Assembly (NCBI GenBank): GCA_024220525.1
Contig: JAMYWO010000265.1
Location: forward strand, 1 to 55,319
Length of the DNA: 55,319 nucleotides
Direction: 5' to 3'
From: Cochliopodium minus
Taxonomy: Eukaryota; Discosea; Himatismenida; Cochliopodiidae
Shown piece by piece: positions 11,533 to 22,308 of this stretch. Every line of letters begins with the position of its first letter. Position 1 is the stretch's first letter. The notes under the pieces were generated by a model. The model was not told the DNA's origin, searched no databases, and saw nothing but the letters and a program-made list of their open reading frames with translations. The position numbers and the translations under genes are program-made.

Positions 11533-13160
11533 TTATGTTGAACATGAATTTAATTTCTCCAAATCTATTGAAGCAATATTTACATCTGTTAATAGGGTTT
11601 TGGTTTCTTTTTCTCCTCTTGTTTTTTTTATTTGTATTTTTTTCACCTCTTCTTTAATTTCTAAGCAAACTAAATCAACAATTTCTGTTGTTGGAAATTC
11701 TAATCCTATTTGTTTTTTTAAAGAAATGCGAGTAATTTCTAAATCTCCAAGATTATTTTGATCTGAAACCCAGTTATTCCAAGCAAGAATATGAAGTTTT
11801 CTATGTAATTCATAATTTTGATGATCCAATGAGATTTGAAAAATCAAATTTTCTTTTTCAAGTAAAGGGAAAACATCATCAAAATCATTTCCACTGATTT
11901 TTGCCTTCTTTGGTGAATCTTTTGAATCAGATTTTTCTGTCAACTTTTCATTTAACTTTACCCAAAACTTCTTTGAAAGATCCAAAGGATTTCCATTTAA
12001 GTGAAAAGAACATCTCAGTAACAATTCAGCCATTAATACTTGTTTGACAAATAGTATTTCTTCTTTCGAGATTTCTCTCTCTTCTCTCAAGATCCCTTTC
12101 TTCATGATAGCAGAGAAAGTTAATGGAGGAGAATAACAACTTTTGAGAATGTTTTCTATTGTTTTTTCTTTGCTTTGTTCATTCAATTTGTTATTATTGA
12201 TGAATATTTCCAATTTTCCCAAAGATTTCATTAATTCAACCATATCACCACCAATTGTGTCTGTTATTTTTTTTACAACAAATTCTTTTTTCTTTCCAAA
12301 AACATTGAGAAAAGGCACAGAACTGATTAACATTTGATGAATTTTCTTTTCTGAATGTCTTTTAAAAGTAAATTTTTCAAGTCTTGATGTTCCTGATAAT
12401 TGGTCGAAAGTTTTCATTTTGCTCAATTCACTCACCGTTAATAAAACAATCAATTTATCTTCAGATACCAATTGCATAAATCGATTCAGAATAGATCTAA
12501 TATTTTCAGGTAACACATCTTCTTTTATGTAACAATGAATGTCTTCCAAGATAACTATTGGAATAGGCTTTCTACAATTTCCTATTTGTTGGAGCCTATC
12601 TTTGCTTAACTCTTCTAATGTTTCGCAAATAGAACTCACTGCAAAATCTGCATCATTTTTCAAAACTTCTTTTGGAATTCCTAGTTGTCTTAGAAAAGAT
12701 TCTTCAATATTTGTTGATCTCCCTTCTGCGTCTCTAAATTTAAAAGCAATCACATTTTCTCTTCTTTTGAGTATATTAAATGTTGATAAAGTTTTTCCTA
12801 ATAATTTTGGAAAATCAATATTTAAAAATCTGAATAAATTGAATATTAAAAATCAAAAGCACCTATTCCATTTGCTCCTTGTATAATATACATTCTCCCA
12901 ACATCAGGTAATTCTAGAAAATTTTTTAATTCTTCATGAAGAATAATATTTCCATATCTTTGTGGTAATGGTTCTATTCCCTTTTTAAAATTATTCTTTA
13001 TTTTTGGAATATAAGTTTCTATTTTGAATTTTGATTGTTCCAAATCCAAACGATAATGCATTAAATAAGCTCCAATTATAGCAAACAATACTGTAATGAT
13101 TGAAATAAATGTGAAATTGTTAAAAAAATTTATCCAAATTTGTGAATTATTTTGGTTCAT
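11533..13160 (-). CDS. Membrane-anchored P-loop ATPase (AAA+/STAND-like)
   Basis: Two exons. Exon 1 (about 12864-13160) starts at ATG 13160 and encodes a short polar N-terminus, one transmembrane helix (about residues 14-34, FISIITVLFAIIGAYLMHY) and the first part of a P-loop. Exon 2 (about 12793-11533) completes Walker A as GANGIGKT across the splice and carries Walker B as IPIVILEDIHCY, then a helical region and a winged-helix-like C-terminus. Total about 510 residues. The arrangement resembles nucleoside-triphosphatases of the Orc/Cdc6-STAND type tethered to a membrane, in the style of yeast Yme2. The role is unknown. The intron interrupting Walker A supports the joined frame strongly. Confidence 0.7.
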
Positions 13161-14134
13161 TTTTTTGATTGCATCAATGAAATTTTTTTTTAATTAATGT
13201 TTATTTAATTTTTTTCAAAATTAGATTTGATTTAGATTATTTTTAGTTTTTTTGAGTCAAGGATAGTAATCACTACTATCCTGGTTCAGTGTGAACTTTT
13301 TGCATCAGTAGGAGATGGGCTACTGTTAAAACACAAGAGGCGATGTCTGTTTATTTTTAGCTTCCTTTCATATTCAGGACTTTTCCAATCCCTTTGCCAT
13401 TCTACCAATTACACGATTTTCTTGTTAGCTTATACCTCCAAAAGTAAACACCATGAATTTGTATTCATCAAGGAATGTTGCTTGCTTCTTCTGGTTTTGT
13501 ATTTCTCAATCTTTTTTTCTTCATTCTTGAAATGGACATCCCCAGGTAAAAAAAAAAAAAAAAATTCACAAATTAAGTTAAATTTTTTTTTTTCTCTTAT
13601 TCGTGAGATGGATTTGGATGTTGTAGTTGTATTGGATTAGATCAAACATAATCTTCACAGAAGCATTAAATTAGGATGTAGAGATTAAAATAAAAATAGA
13701 AAGAAAAAGAATTATTTTGTTTCAGGAATCAGAAAGCAGCACAGGAGGTTTGAGACATTTGTATGACAAATTTTCGTAAAATACTAAGATTTTGACAAAA
13801 AGAAAGAAAAGAAGGAGACATTTGAAATCTTTCCGTAAGTTACTGAGTTCAAACAAGAAGGATACAAAGAAAATCCAAAATATTCCATCCTTATTTTCAA
13901 GTTATTTTTTATTTTATTTTTGTTATTTTTTTTTTTATTTTCATTTATTTTTATTTTTATTTTTCTATTGTTATTTTTTTTTTAGTTTTATTTTTATTTT
14001 TATTTTTATTTTTATTTTTAATTTTATTTTTATTTTATTTTCATTTTCATTTTTATTTTTATTTTTATTTTTTTATTTTTATTTCAATTTTATCTTATTT
14101 ATTTTTTATTTTATTTTTTTCCCTTTATAAACAG
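13161..14134. other. Poorly resolved stretch upstream of the ATPase-fragment exon
   Basis: The stretch holds short open segments (13422-13554 ends at a plausible donor, and about 13790-13909 is Lys/Arg-rich), T-rich intron-like DNA at 13910-14134 and a hairpin at 13261-13281. Upstream exons of the ATPase fragment should lie here, but I could not define them with confidence. The 5' edge is next to the ATPase gene start at 13160. Confidence 0.4.
13261..13281. other. Perfect 8-base-stem hairpin
   Basis: Positions 13261-13268 and 13274-13281 are perfectly complementary around a 5-base loop. The 101 bases between this hairpin and the divergent gene start at 13160 have no other visible element. 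Function unknown. Confidence 0.5.
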
Positions 14135-14337
14135 ATTCAAGGGCAAATACGTAAATTCATTGATCTTCGTGAAAGCAAATTCAACCAAAATGACATCTGT
14201 AACATTGCTTGTTTGAGATTGGGAGGTTTCGATTTAAAGTCCCCCCAACTCTTAAAGCTGATCGAAGAAAAGGGAGAAGGAAACCCTCTTTTCGTTCAAG
14301 AAATTTCCGAAGCTTTACTTGAGAACAAGATAATCGG
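14135..14337 (+). CDS. Fragment of a signalling-type ATPase (adenylyl-cyclase/STAND ATPase lid region)
   Basis: One clear exon, bounded by a T-rich acceptor at 14134 and a GT donor after KIIG. It encodes about 67 residues containing LIEEKGEGNPLFVQEI followed by SEALL. This pattern marks the end of the P-loop ATPase domain in soluble adenylyl-cyclase-like proteins and related STAND regulators (EKxEGNPLFxxEIxxALL). The rest of the gene runs into the assembly gap, or upstream where exons are not clear. Family assignment rests on this one motif; the P-loop and any cyclase domain are not seen. Confidence 0.55.
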
Positions 14338-14532
14338 TATTTATTCTTTTTTATTTTTTCATTTTTTTAATTTTTTAATTTTATATTTTTTTATTTTATT
14401 TTTTATTTTTTCAATTTTTCATTTTTTTTATTTTATTTTTCATTTTTTTTATTTTTTATTTTTATTTTTATTTTTATTTTTATTTTTATTTTTATTTTTA
14501 TTTTTATTTTTTATTTTTATTTTTCATTTTTT

Positions 14533-14692
14533 NNNNNNNNNNNNNNNNNNNNNNNNNNNNNNNNNNNNNNNNNNNNNNNNNNNNNNNNNNNNNNNNNNNN
14601 NNNNNNNNNNNNNNNNNNNNNNNNNNNNNNNNNNNNNNNNNNNNNNNNNNNNNNNNNNNNNNNNNNNNNNNNNNNNNNNNNNNNNNNNNNNN
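14533..14692. other. Assembly gap, 160 N
   Basis: A run of 160 undetermined bases, flanked left by (TTTTTA)n and right by a T run. It cuts the ATPase-fragment gene and lies directly beside the 77-base sequence that is repeated at the end of the window. Confidence 0.99.
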
Positions 14693-14769
14693 TTTTTTTT
14701 TTTTCAGGAAGCATAATTTCTACATTTAGTTCAGTATTCACTGAAGTTTGTCATCATTAAAAAAAAAAA
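14693..14769 (+). repeat. 77-base direct repeat, copy 1 (contig start)
   Basis: Identical over all 77 bases to 55243-55319, in the same orientation. It begins exactly at the gap edge; the other copy ends exactly at the window end. Both copies lie in the same intron of the ABCF gene, so this looks like a k-mer-length assembly overlap and not a biological repeat. Confidence 0.95.
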
Positions 14770-14852
14770 ACCAGAAAATAGAGAAATAAAAAATAAAAGA
14801 AAAATAAAAAATAAAAAAATAAAAATAATAAGATAAAATAAATTAGTTTTAC

Positions 14853-16988
14853 GAAAGCAATACGAGAATCATTCAACAAGGTAAACTTCAAGTCGGTGAA
14901 GATGTTTTTCTCGGTGTTGGGGTAATGAAAAGAAGCCTCCTTGACCTCAATGATCGGGTTCTGAATCTCAACGGTCTCAGGGAAAGAGAAGGCGCAGGTA
15001 GGATCTTCAATGACGGCAGAAATGACTTCCATCTTCTTCAACATTTTGATTCTACTTTGTACGAGGGAGGCTCTCTTGGCATTGAAACGGAAGCGGTCGA
15101 TAAACTTTTGCACATGTTCTTTTTGTTTTTGTTGCGCTTCGTGAGACTTTTGTTGATTTTTAAGTCTGGACACTCTCACCTTCTCGAAGGCCTCGTAGTT
15201 ACCTTTGAAATTTTTAAAGAAATTTAAAAAAAAAATTGAACATTGATATTAAATCAAGAAAATTTCTCGAAAGATACTATAATATTTGTGAGAACCATCA
15301 TTTAAATATGATGATTTTTACAACCAGCAAATTTTCATTTTAAAAATATAAATAAAATAATTATCAAAGATCATCATATGAGAATATTAAGATCAATGAT
15401 AAAGGATTGAAATATGATTGATTTTTTGAATATTTAAATAAATATTTGAAAAATTTACCTTTATAAACAGTCAAATTCAAAGAATGTAAATGAATGATAT
15501 CTGTTGTAACACAATTTAAGAAATATCTGTCGTGAGAAACAGTCAACAAGGTGGATGGCCATGTTTGTAAGTAGTTTTCGAGCCAAAGCTTGGCGTTGAT
15601 ATCCAACATGTTCGTGGGCTCGTCGAGCAAGAGCAAATCAGGAGTACAGAATAAAGCTCTAGCAAGGGCGATTCTCATTCTCCAACCACCAGAGTAAGTC
15701 TTCGTTGCTCTCTGTTGCATTTCGTTATCGAAACCCAATCCTGACAAAATTTTGGCAGCTAATGATTTAGATTTTTCCGCTCCTAATTTTTATGACATTT
15801 TGAATGAAAATTATTGAATATATTGAAATATTTTTTAAAATTCTTAATCTAAAATCATATATATCTGTTTCATATATTGATTAGTTTTTTACCAATTTCA
15901 AACAATTGTTGTTGTACTTGAAGGAGTCTTTCATCATTCTTTTCACTTCCACCTTCCAAAATTTGTTTTTCTTCTTCAATGAGCTTTTGTCTCTCCTCAT
16001 CTGCTGCGAGAACGGAATCCAAAGCATTGGTATCATCACCAGTAGCCTCTTGTTCTACGTGGAGGATGGTGATATGCATAGGGACTTTAAGTTCTCTGTT
16101 AGAAATAGCTCTCAAAAGAGTGGATTTACCAGTACCATTCTTTGATAGAGAATATTAATATTACAATCGTTAAAATCATCTTATATATGTATCAATAAGC
16201 AAAATTTCTTCCTTTTTTTTTTTTTTTTTGAAAATTTTCTTACTCTTCCAACCAAACCATATCTTCTGCCATAAGCTATTACCAAATTAGCATCTTTAAT
16301 CAATTGATGACCAGCAAATCCAATATCGATGGAACGGAGATGTATGTCCTTGGATTTTCCTTTTCCATCTACTTTCCTGATGAACATTTTGGAAGGATCA
16401 GACGCTTCATAGACAACTTTTTTCTTTGTGGAGGTGTTTTTCTTCTTTTTATCGAGGTGATCTTCATTAATGTCTATCATTTCTGCAAATTGTTAAAAAA
16501 AGGAATTAAAAAAATAATAATAAACAAAATTTTTTTTGAACCATCTTCTGTATAATTGATCAATCCTTTTTTTTTATCTTTTGGAAGATTATTTTGGATT
16601 TTTCTATTCAATTTATCAGATTTGGTGGACATATTAATCGCCTTTTTCAATTTTTTATCCTCTTTTTTAACCATATCATCTTCTCCAAATTTGATTGAGA
16701 TGATTTTTTCACATATCTCTTTGATTTCTTCTTCAGATCCAACTTCACTTGCGAGCAAAAAAGGACTCACAATATCAAAAAAATTTCCATCACCCTTATC
16801 ATAAGACGATAAAACACCTTGAATTAATTAAATAAGAATGGTGGGTACAATAATTTATGGAATATTGATTATTAAAAATCAAATATATATAACCTACCTG
16901 ATAAATATGATATGATTGTTGGATCTACTTTTGACATATTGCTCGATCCCAATGTCTCTTTAATGATTTGCTCGTCTTGTTCCTCCAT
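14853..16988 (-). CDS. ABCF3: ABC-F ATPase, GCN20/ABCF3 type, N-terminal part
   Basis: ABCF3/GCN20 is a soluble ribosome-associated twin-ATPase that works with GCN1 to activate the eIF2-alpha kinase GCN2. It starts at ATG 16988. Six exons: 16898-16988, about 16541-16817, about 16242-16486, about 15890-16135, about 15455-15785 and 14853-15203. Seen in order: the acidic GCN20-type N-terminal region, Walker A NGTGKST (the RNG join crosses a splice), signature YSGGWRMRIALARALF, Walker B LLLLDEPTN followed by MLDI, the H-loop TVSHDR, and a Lys-rich linker. The last exon ends with DSRIAF at a GT donor. The second ATPase domain is missing here but is found at 54474-55134 at the far end of the window, in matching phase. 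Confidence 0.93.
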
Positions 16989-17464
16989 TTTAATCTTTGT
17001 TCAATTTTTTTTATTATTTTATTTTTTCTGGATTCATTTCTCATTTTTTTCCAAATTTGTAATTTAATGATCTCTTCATAAAACTTAGTTCAGAAAAGTT
17101 AATCAGTCAATTATACCTTTAATTCATCCATTATCTTCTCCTTTATCAGATTTTAATTTTGAAAAATCTGAATCAATGAAATCTCACTTCTTGAATCAGT
17201 GGCCCACTCATTAGATTGTGACAAACATAAATTAGAGGTTGAAAAGTTAGAAAATACAATCGTTTTGATTCTTGTTTTGATAACAAAGGCAAAGAAAATT
17301 TAATTCTTTTTGTGAAGATAATTCAAAACAAGACCCAAAACACTGAAAAAATTCTTGAAAAACAATTTAATTTTATATAATTTTATAGATGAACCAAAGA
17401 TCGTTATTATCTTTAAAAGAAAAGATTAATTTAAAAAAGAAATATTAATAAAAATATATTGTCA
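16989..17464. other. Intergenic, no gene seen
   Basis: AT-rich DNA between the ABCF start and the 3' end of the MIR gene. No ORF of coding character was found on either strand. It presumably contains the ABCF promoter and the MIR-gene terminator. Confidence 0.5.
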
Positions 17465-18179
17465 CTAACCTTTATTGGGATATCTTGTGACCTCATTATT
17501 AACAGCTTCACTATTAGAATAAAGTTTGAACTGATCTTTGTGACTATGAAGGTGTCCACCGAGGGTTTTGTGTTTTAATCTGAAATTAATCCCTCTTTTG
17601 AGTATCAAACTTGAAAAGTCTATGTCGGTGACTTCCCACAACATTGATGATTGATCTTCTGTTCCATTCAAACAACAAACTTCTCCTTGTTTGGTTTTGG
17701 GTGATTTGTATTGATCCAATGATGCAACAAACTTTTAAAATTGTTAAAAAATAAATTGAAATATTTCAAGTTTTTCAGTGAATTGGTCAAAAATAAAAAA
17801 TTATTATAAATTTAATTCCTTTCTTTAACATTCAAATTGATCTAAAATGAAATATATCCATCAGATGTTTAAATGAATTCATGATTGAAATCTTTCTTCC
17901 TCTGAAATATTGTTTTACCTTTTGAGTTGTTTGATGCTGCAGCATGATCACATCATTTAATTTCACAGTTGCACCATTTTCCACATTGGGGGATCTGATG
18001 TAAAAATAGGTTGCATTTTCAGAATTTTCAACACAACTTACTTGTTGATTTTTAGATCCTTCATTATGGAAATAATCAAGAGGATGAGAATGCAAACAAT
18101 TATTAGTTTTGAAATGTTTTATGATTATCAAATCTCCAATTTTTATTTGATCTTGTACTAGAACCCTATTGTTATTCAT
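17465..18179 (-). CDS. MIR-domain protein, SDF2-like repeats, without signal peptide
   Basis: MIR repeats form a beta-trefoil found in SDF2, protein O-mannosyltransferases and IP3/ryanodine receptors, where they bind ligands. Exon 1 (about 17920-18179) starts at ATG 18179. It has GDLIIIKHFKTNNCLHSH and the second-repeat start LNDVIMLQHQTTQK. Exon 2 (17465 to about 17733) continues in phase with FVASLDQYKSPK, and a third repeat RGINFRLKHKTLGGHLHSH. About 175 residues gives one trefoil. The 5' part of the long frame upstream of 18179 has no ATG and is likely UTR. SDF2 proteins are ER-luminal, but no signal peptide is visible here. The end (PNKG then TAG) could instead be a splice donor. Confidence 0.75.
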
Positions 18180-18512
18180 CTGATGGTTTGTTACAATTTT
18201 TTTTTTGAAAATAAATAATTTTGAAAAAAATAAAAAAAGAATTGAATAAAAAGAGTTTGAATGGAAACTGGTGATTTTATATACTCTGAAAAAAAAGCTT
18301 TTTTTGAAAATGGATAATAAATTATCAAATAAAAGATAACAAATGAAAATAATATTCAACCAAATTATTGATCAATGAGATATTTATCAATTTCTAAATG
18401 TGATCCTTTTCCATCATTTTACAGAATTTTTATTATTGGGAAAATGATGAATTTATTTTTTGAGAATGTTTAATAAAAATTTTTTCTTTTTTGTTCAAAT
18501 AGCTTAATAATT

Positions 18513-18926
18513 TTATTTTGCAGCACTAAGTTTAACAAATGATTTACATTCTCTCCAAGCAGACTCAAGAGGACCACTGCAATGAGTTTGGGATGAACGA
18601 GTATAATCAGCCAAACAATCTCTAATAGTGGTATAAGGAGTGTGAGTCAAAGTTGATCCAAAATTATATTTAACACAGTTAAGACTTCTGCTATCATAAT
18701 CAAATCCATAAGCACAAGTAGGATATGGGCATCCAGAATTTGTGGTTGCACTATTAAGTTGGTTGTTAATTCCAAGATCGCAAAAGCAGTTTGATACCAA
18801 AGCACAACAATCAGATCCAACACATGTTCCATGTTCAATTCTAGCATTTGAATTATCAACGGTCGCTGGGAGTGCGCACCTTGCAATAGCAATCATCAAA
18901 ATAATGGACAAAATAAGTTTCAACAT
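18513..18926 (-). CDS. Small Cys-rich secreted protein, unknown family
   Basis: A single exon of 137 residues. ATG 18926 gives a signal peptide (MLKLILSIILMIAIARC) with probable cleavage before ALPATV. The mature part holds about eleven cysteines in close groups (CVGSDCC, CFC, GCPYPTCAYG, then CVKYN, DC, HC, EC), typical of a disulfide-rich extracellular domain. I do not recognise the family. It is divergent from the tail-fibre-like gene, with 278 bases between starts. Confidence 0.75.
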   Translation of the reverse strand: MLKLILSIILMIAIARCALPATVDNSNARIEHGTCVGSDCCALVSNCFCDLGINNQLNSATTNSGCPYPTCAYGFDYDSRSLNCVKYNFGSTLTHTPYTTIRDCLADYTRSSQTHCSGPLESAWRECKSFVKLSAAK

Positions 18927-19204
18927 CGAAATCAAGTTTTTTTTTTATTTTTCTTTTTATTTTTGTTTTTATGTCTTTTCAAAAATATGATCAAAATCAC
19001 TCTGTTACATTGGAATGTTCAACCATCATTAAAAAATCGCTCAACCATACTCAAATTCAATCGCTGTACTTTGATTTTCAAATTATTCTTCAGTTCCTTA
19101 TTTTTGAGAAGACAAAAAATAAAAAAAATATTCATTTGAAAAGAAGGTTTGTTTTTTTTAAACTGTTTAAAGGAATATTCAAGAATTTAACGTATATTTG
19201 AAGA

Positions 19205-22120
19205 ATGAAAAATCATGTGTTGTTGATATTTGGTGTAATACTTCTATTTCAAATTTGTAACGCCTTTAGGAGAGGAGATCCTATTTGGGCTGAAAGTGAT
19301 TTATATGTTGTTGGATATGGTTTTAATAATTCACTAAAGTTTAAATGTGGTCAAGAAGTTTATTTACCAAGAATCTTTTTATCAAATAATGAAATAAATG
19401 GACGTAGAGTATTGAAATTAAGAGATGCTGGATTTCAAATTGTTGGTAAATACTTTTCAATATAAAAAATGGAATTTATACATTATATTACAGATTTATG
19501 TAATATTTATTTTGATAAAACAAATATTTGAACAAATATTGTTGATATATTGTCTAATCAATGTCTAAATAAAAAAGGGCCATTTTTGAGTGTCGATTCT
19601 GGATCAAATCCAGATTTATATTTAACAGAAGATACATTATATTGGACATCAGAGACAGATAGATTTGATATTAATAACACAAATCCTGATTTCAAAGTAT
19701 ATATTAATGGACAACCCATATGTACTGGGGATACATGTGCTGCAGGTGGAGGAGGATCTGGTGGTGGTGGAAATGGTACAAATGATGAATCCTATAATGG
19801 TGCCCCATTAGAAATCAAAAATGGAGGGACAGGTGCAAGCACACCAGAAGGAGCTCGTTTAAATTTGCTACTTGGGAAACTTGCAACAAAAGATGGAGTT
19901 ACAAATGAGGAAGTCCTCGAAGCAATATTTGTGAGAAATGGAGGAACCGGAGCAAGCACACCACAAGGAGCACGTGGAAATCTTCATCTTGGTAGATTAG
20001 CAATAAAAGATGGAATATCAAATGATGATGTGCTTGAAGCTTTTTCGATTGTAAATGGAGGTACTGGTTCAAATACTACAGAAGGTGCAAGACAAAATTT
20101 GTTTCTTGGAAAACTCGCAACAAAAGATGGAATTTCCAACGAAGAATGGATAGGTGATGCACTCAATATTCAAAATGGAGGTACTGGTGCAAGCACACCA
20201 GAAGATGCACGTAGAAATCTTGGATTGGGAAAGATTGCGAGACTCGATTATATCAACGATACTGTTTGGGATGGAAAACCATTATCAATTATCAATGGAG
20301 GTACAGAAGCAAATAATGTACTCCAAGCAAGAATCAATTTGGGAATTGGAAGATTGGCTACTCTTGATTATTTTTCCAACCCAGATTGGATTGGTGAGCC
20401 TCTTTCTATTAACAACGGAGGTACTGGAGGAAGAACACCACAAGGTGCTCGTAGAAGATTGGGAATTGGGAGACTCTCAACAAAAGATGGAGTTTCCAAT
20501 GATGATGTACTTGAAGCTTTTTCTATTGTAAATGGAGGTACTGGTTCAAATACTACAGAAGGCGCAAGACAAAATTTGTTTCTTGGAAAACTCGCAACAA
20601 AAGATGGAATTTCCAACGAAGAATGGATCGGTGAACCTCTTTCCATTCAAAATGGAGGTACTGGTGGAAGCACACCAGAAGATGCACGTAAAAAATTAGG
20701 GCTCGGAAATCTCGCTATAAAAGATGGAGTTTCCAACGATGAATGGATTGGAACTCCTCTTTCCATTGAAAATGGTGGGACTGATTCACGTTCTGAGGTT
20801 TTTGCAAGAATCAATTTGGGGATTGGAAGAATAGGAACTCTTGATTATTTTTCTGACCCAGATTGGATTGGTGAGCCCCTTTCTATTAACAACGGAGGTT
20901 TTGGAGCAAATACTGCTGAAGGAGCACGCCAAAATATGTTCCTTGGAAAACTCGCAACGAAAGATGGAGTTTCTAACCAAGATTGGACAGGTGCACCTCT
21001 TTCTATTACTAACGGAGGTACTGGATCTAGTGTCCCTAGTGTAGCAAGAAACAACCTCGGTATTGGAAAAATTTCAACCTTAAACACAATCGACAACAGT
21101 GATTGGGCGGGAGCTCCTTTGTCCGTTGCAAATGGAGGTACTGGTGCACAAAATTCAGATCAAGCCAGAGTTAATTTGGGAATAGGAAGAATTGCTGTTC
21201 AAGATGAGATCACTCTTGAAGATTTTGCAGATACTGTTCCAATCATCAAGGGAGGTACTGGTGGGACTACTCAACTTTCTGCAAGAGCAAACTTGGGAAT
21301 TGGAAATATTGCTATTTTGAACGGAATTAGAAACACTGAAATTTTGGAGCCTTTATCCGTTGAAAATGGGGGTACTGGTGCAAACAACGAATTTGATGCT
21401 AGATCCAACCTAGGAATCAATTTAAAACAACTTGTTGTTGATTCTAATTACAAACTTGATCAAGTTGTCGGAGATATTGATGGAGGTTATGCACTCAATA
21501 TTGTAAATGGAATTAACTCTAAAAAAAGAGAAACAAACGAAAATAGCGTTTTGAAACTTTCTTTTTCTGGAACTCTCACACCTGCACAAACCAACTCTTT
21601 TCTTCAATTTACCGCTCAAAATGAAACCAATCAACAATTACTTGGAGGTGTTTTGGGGTCTGCTTCTTACACTGGTTCTTCCAAAGAATTAATCGGAAAT
21701 TGGTATCCTACCTCTGTTACCGATTTTCTTGTAGGAGATGTTGTGGGAATCGTAAAGGGAGTTGCAGTTCTCATTAATGCGACAAATATTTTAGAAACCG
21801 AAAGTATTGGTGTTGTAAGCGCTGAGCCTTTATTGTTAGGAGGTTTCTCTTCAAACACCACTGGTTATGTTAGAGTTACTTTGAGTGGTTTAATCAAAGT
21901 TAAACTTAGAACTGGAAGTACTGCGACTGTTGGAAGTTATGCAGCTGTATCTTTGGCAGAATCAAGAAGTATTTTTAGTATTACAGTCCTCACTGGTATT
22001 GCGGAAGATGATTTCTTTCGTTACATGGGAAGAATCTCTAGTGTTGAATCTGGTTTTGTTCACCTCTTTTTGGAGCCTTTTCCAAGACATCTTTACAATA
22101 TGATTTCAACTTTGGCCTAA
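19205..22120 (+). CDS. Secreted protein of 14 phage-tail-fibre-like repeats
   Basis: Exon 1 (19205-19445) encodes a signal peptide (MKNHVLLIFGVILLFQICNA) and a short domain. I place the intron at 19446-19577, which gives the continuous frame QIV/GPFLSVDSGSNP. Exon 2 runs to the stop at 22118-22120. After a Gly-rich hinge come 14 units of about 40 residues, each starting NGGTGxxTxxGARxNLxLG and ending with forms of LATKDGVSN..WIGEPLSI. This is the repeat of long tail fibres of phages and of some giant-virus and bacterial adhesins. A C-terminal domain of about 230 residues, rich in beta-forming residues, follows (starting LKQLVVDSNYK). It is probably an extracellular fibrous trimer. The signal peptide and intron indicate a resident host gene, perhaps acquired by transfer. 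Confidence 0.82.
20048..20627 (+). repeat. Recent 477-base duplication inside the tail-fibre-like gene
   Basis: About 100 bases from 20048 reappear from 20525 with only a few differences, both coding for NGGTGSNTTEGARQNLFLGK and the following repeat part. The offset of 477 bases is 159 codons, about four repeat units. Confidence 0.8.
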
Positions 22121-22308
22121 AGTTCTTATATAAGATACTCTATAAATTATATAATCGAATAAATATTTAAAAAATGTTACTTGTTTACATAAAAAAAAGC
22201 AAAATTTCAGTGTAAATTCTCTTTATTTCAGTTTTTATATAGAAAATTTATATATTTTAATTCACTGATTTACTATATTAAAATTTAATCAATTAATAAT
22301 AAAAAAAA

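Noticed and set aside
13380-13420. A tRNA-like stretch on the minus strand (TGGTAGAATGG resembles a box A)
   Set aside because: No matching box B, no cloverleaf and no acceptor stem within 100 bases.
14458-14520. (TTTTTA)n next to the gap as possible telomeric repeat
   Set aside because: The same repeat fills introns across the window and the unit lacks G, so it is not telomere-like.
14693-14769. The 77-mer as a short mobile element or regulatory repeat
   Set aside because: Both copies lie in the same intron of the same gene and end exactly at assembly edges, which fits an assembly overlap better.
19205-22120. Tail-fibre-like gene as part of an inserted virus
   Set aside because: No viral neighbours; signal peptide, intron and AT-rich host-like context point to a resident gene.
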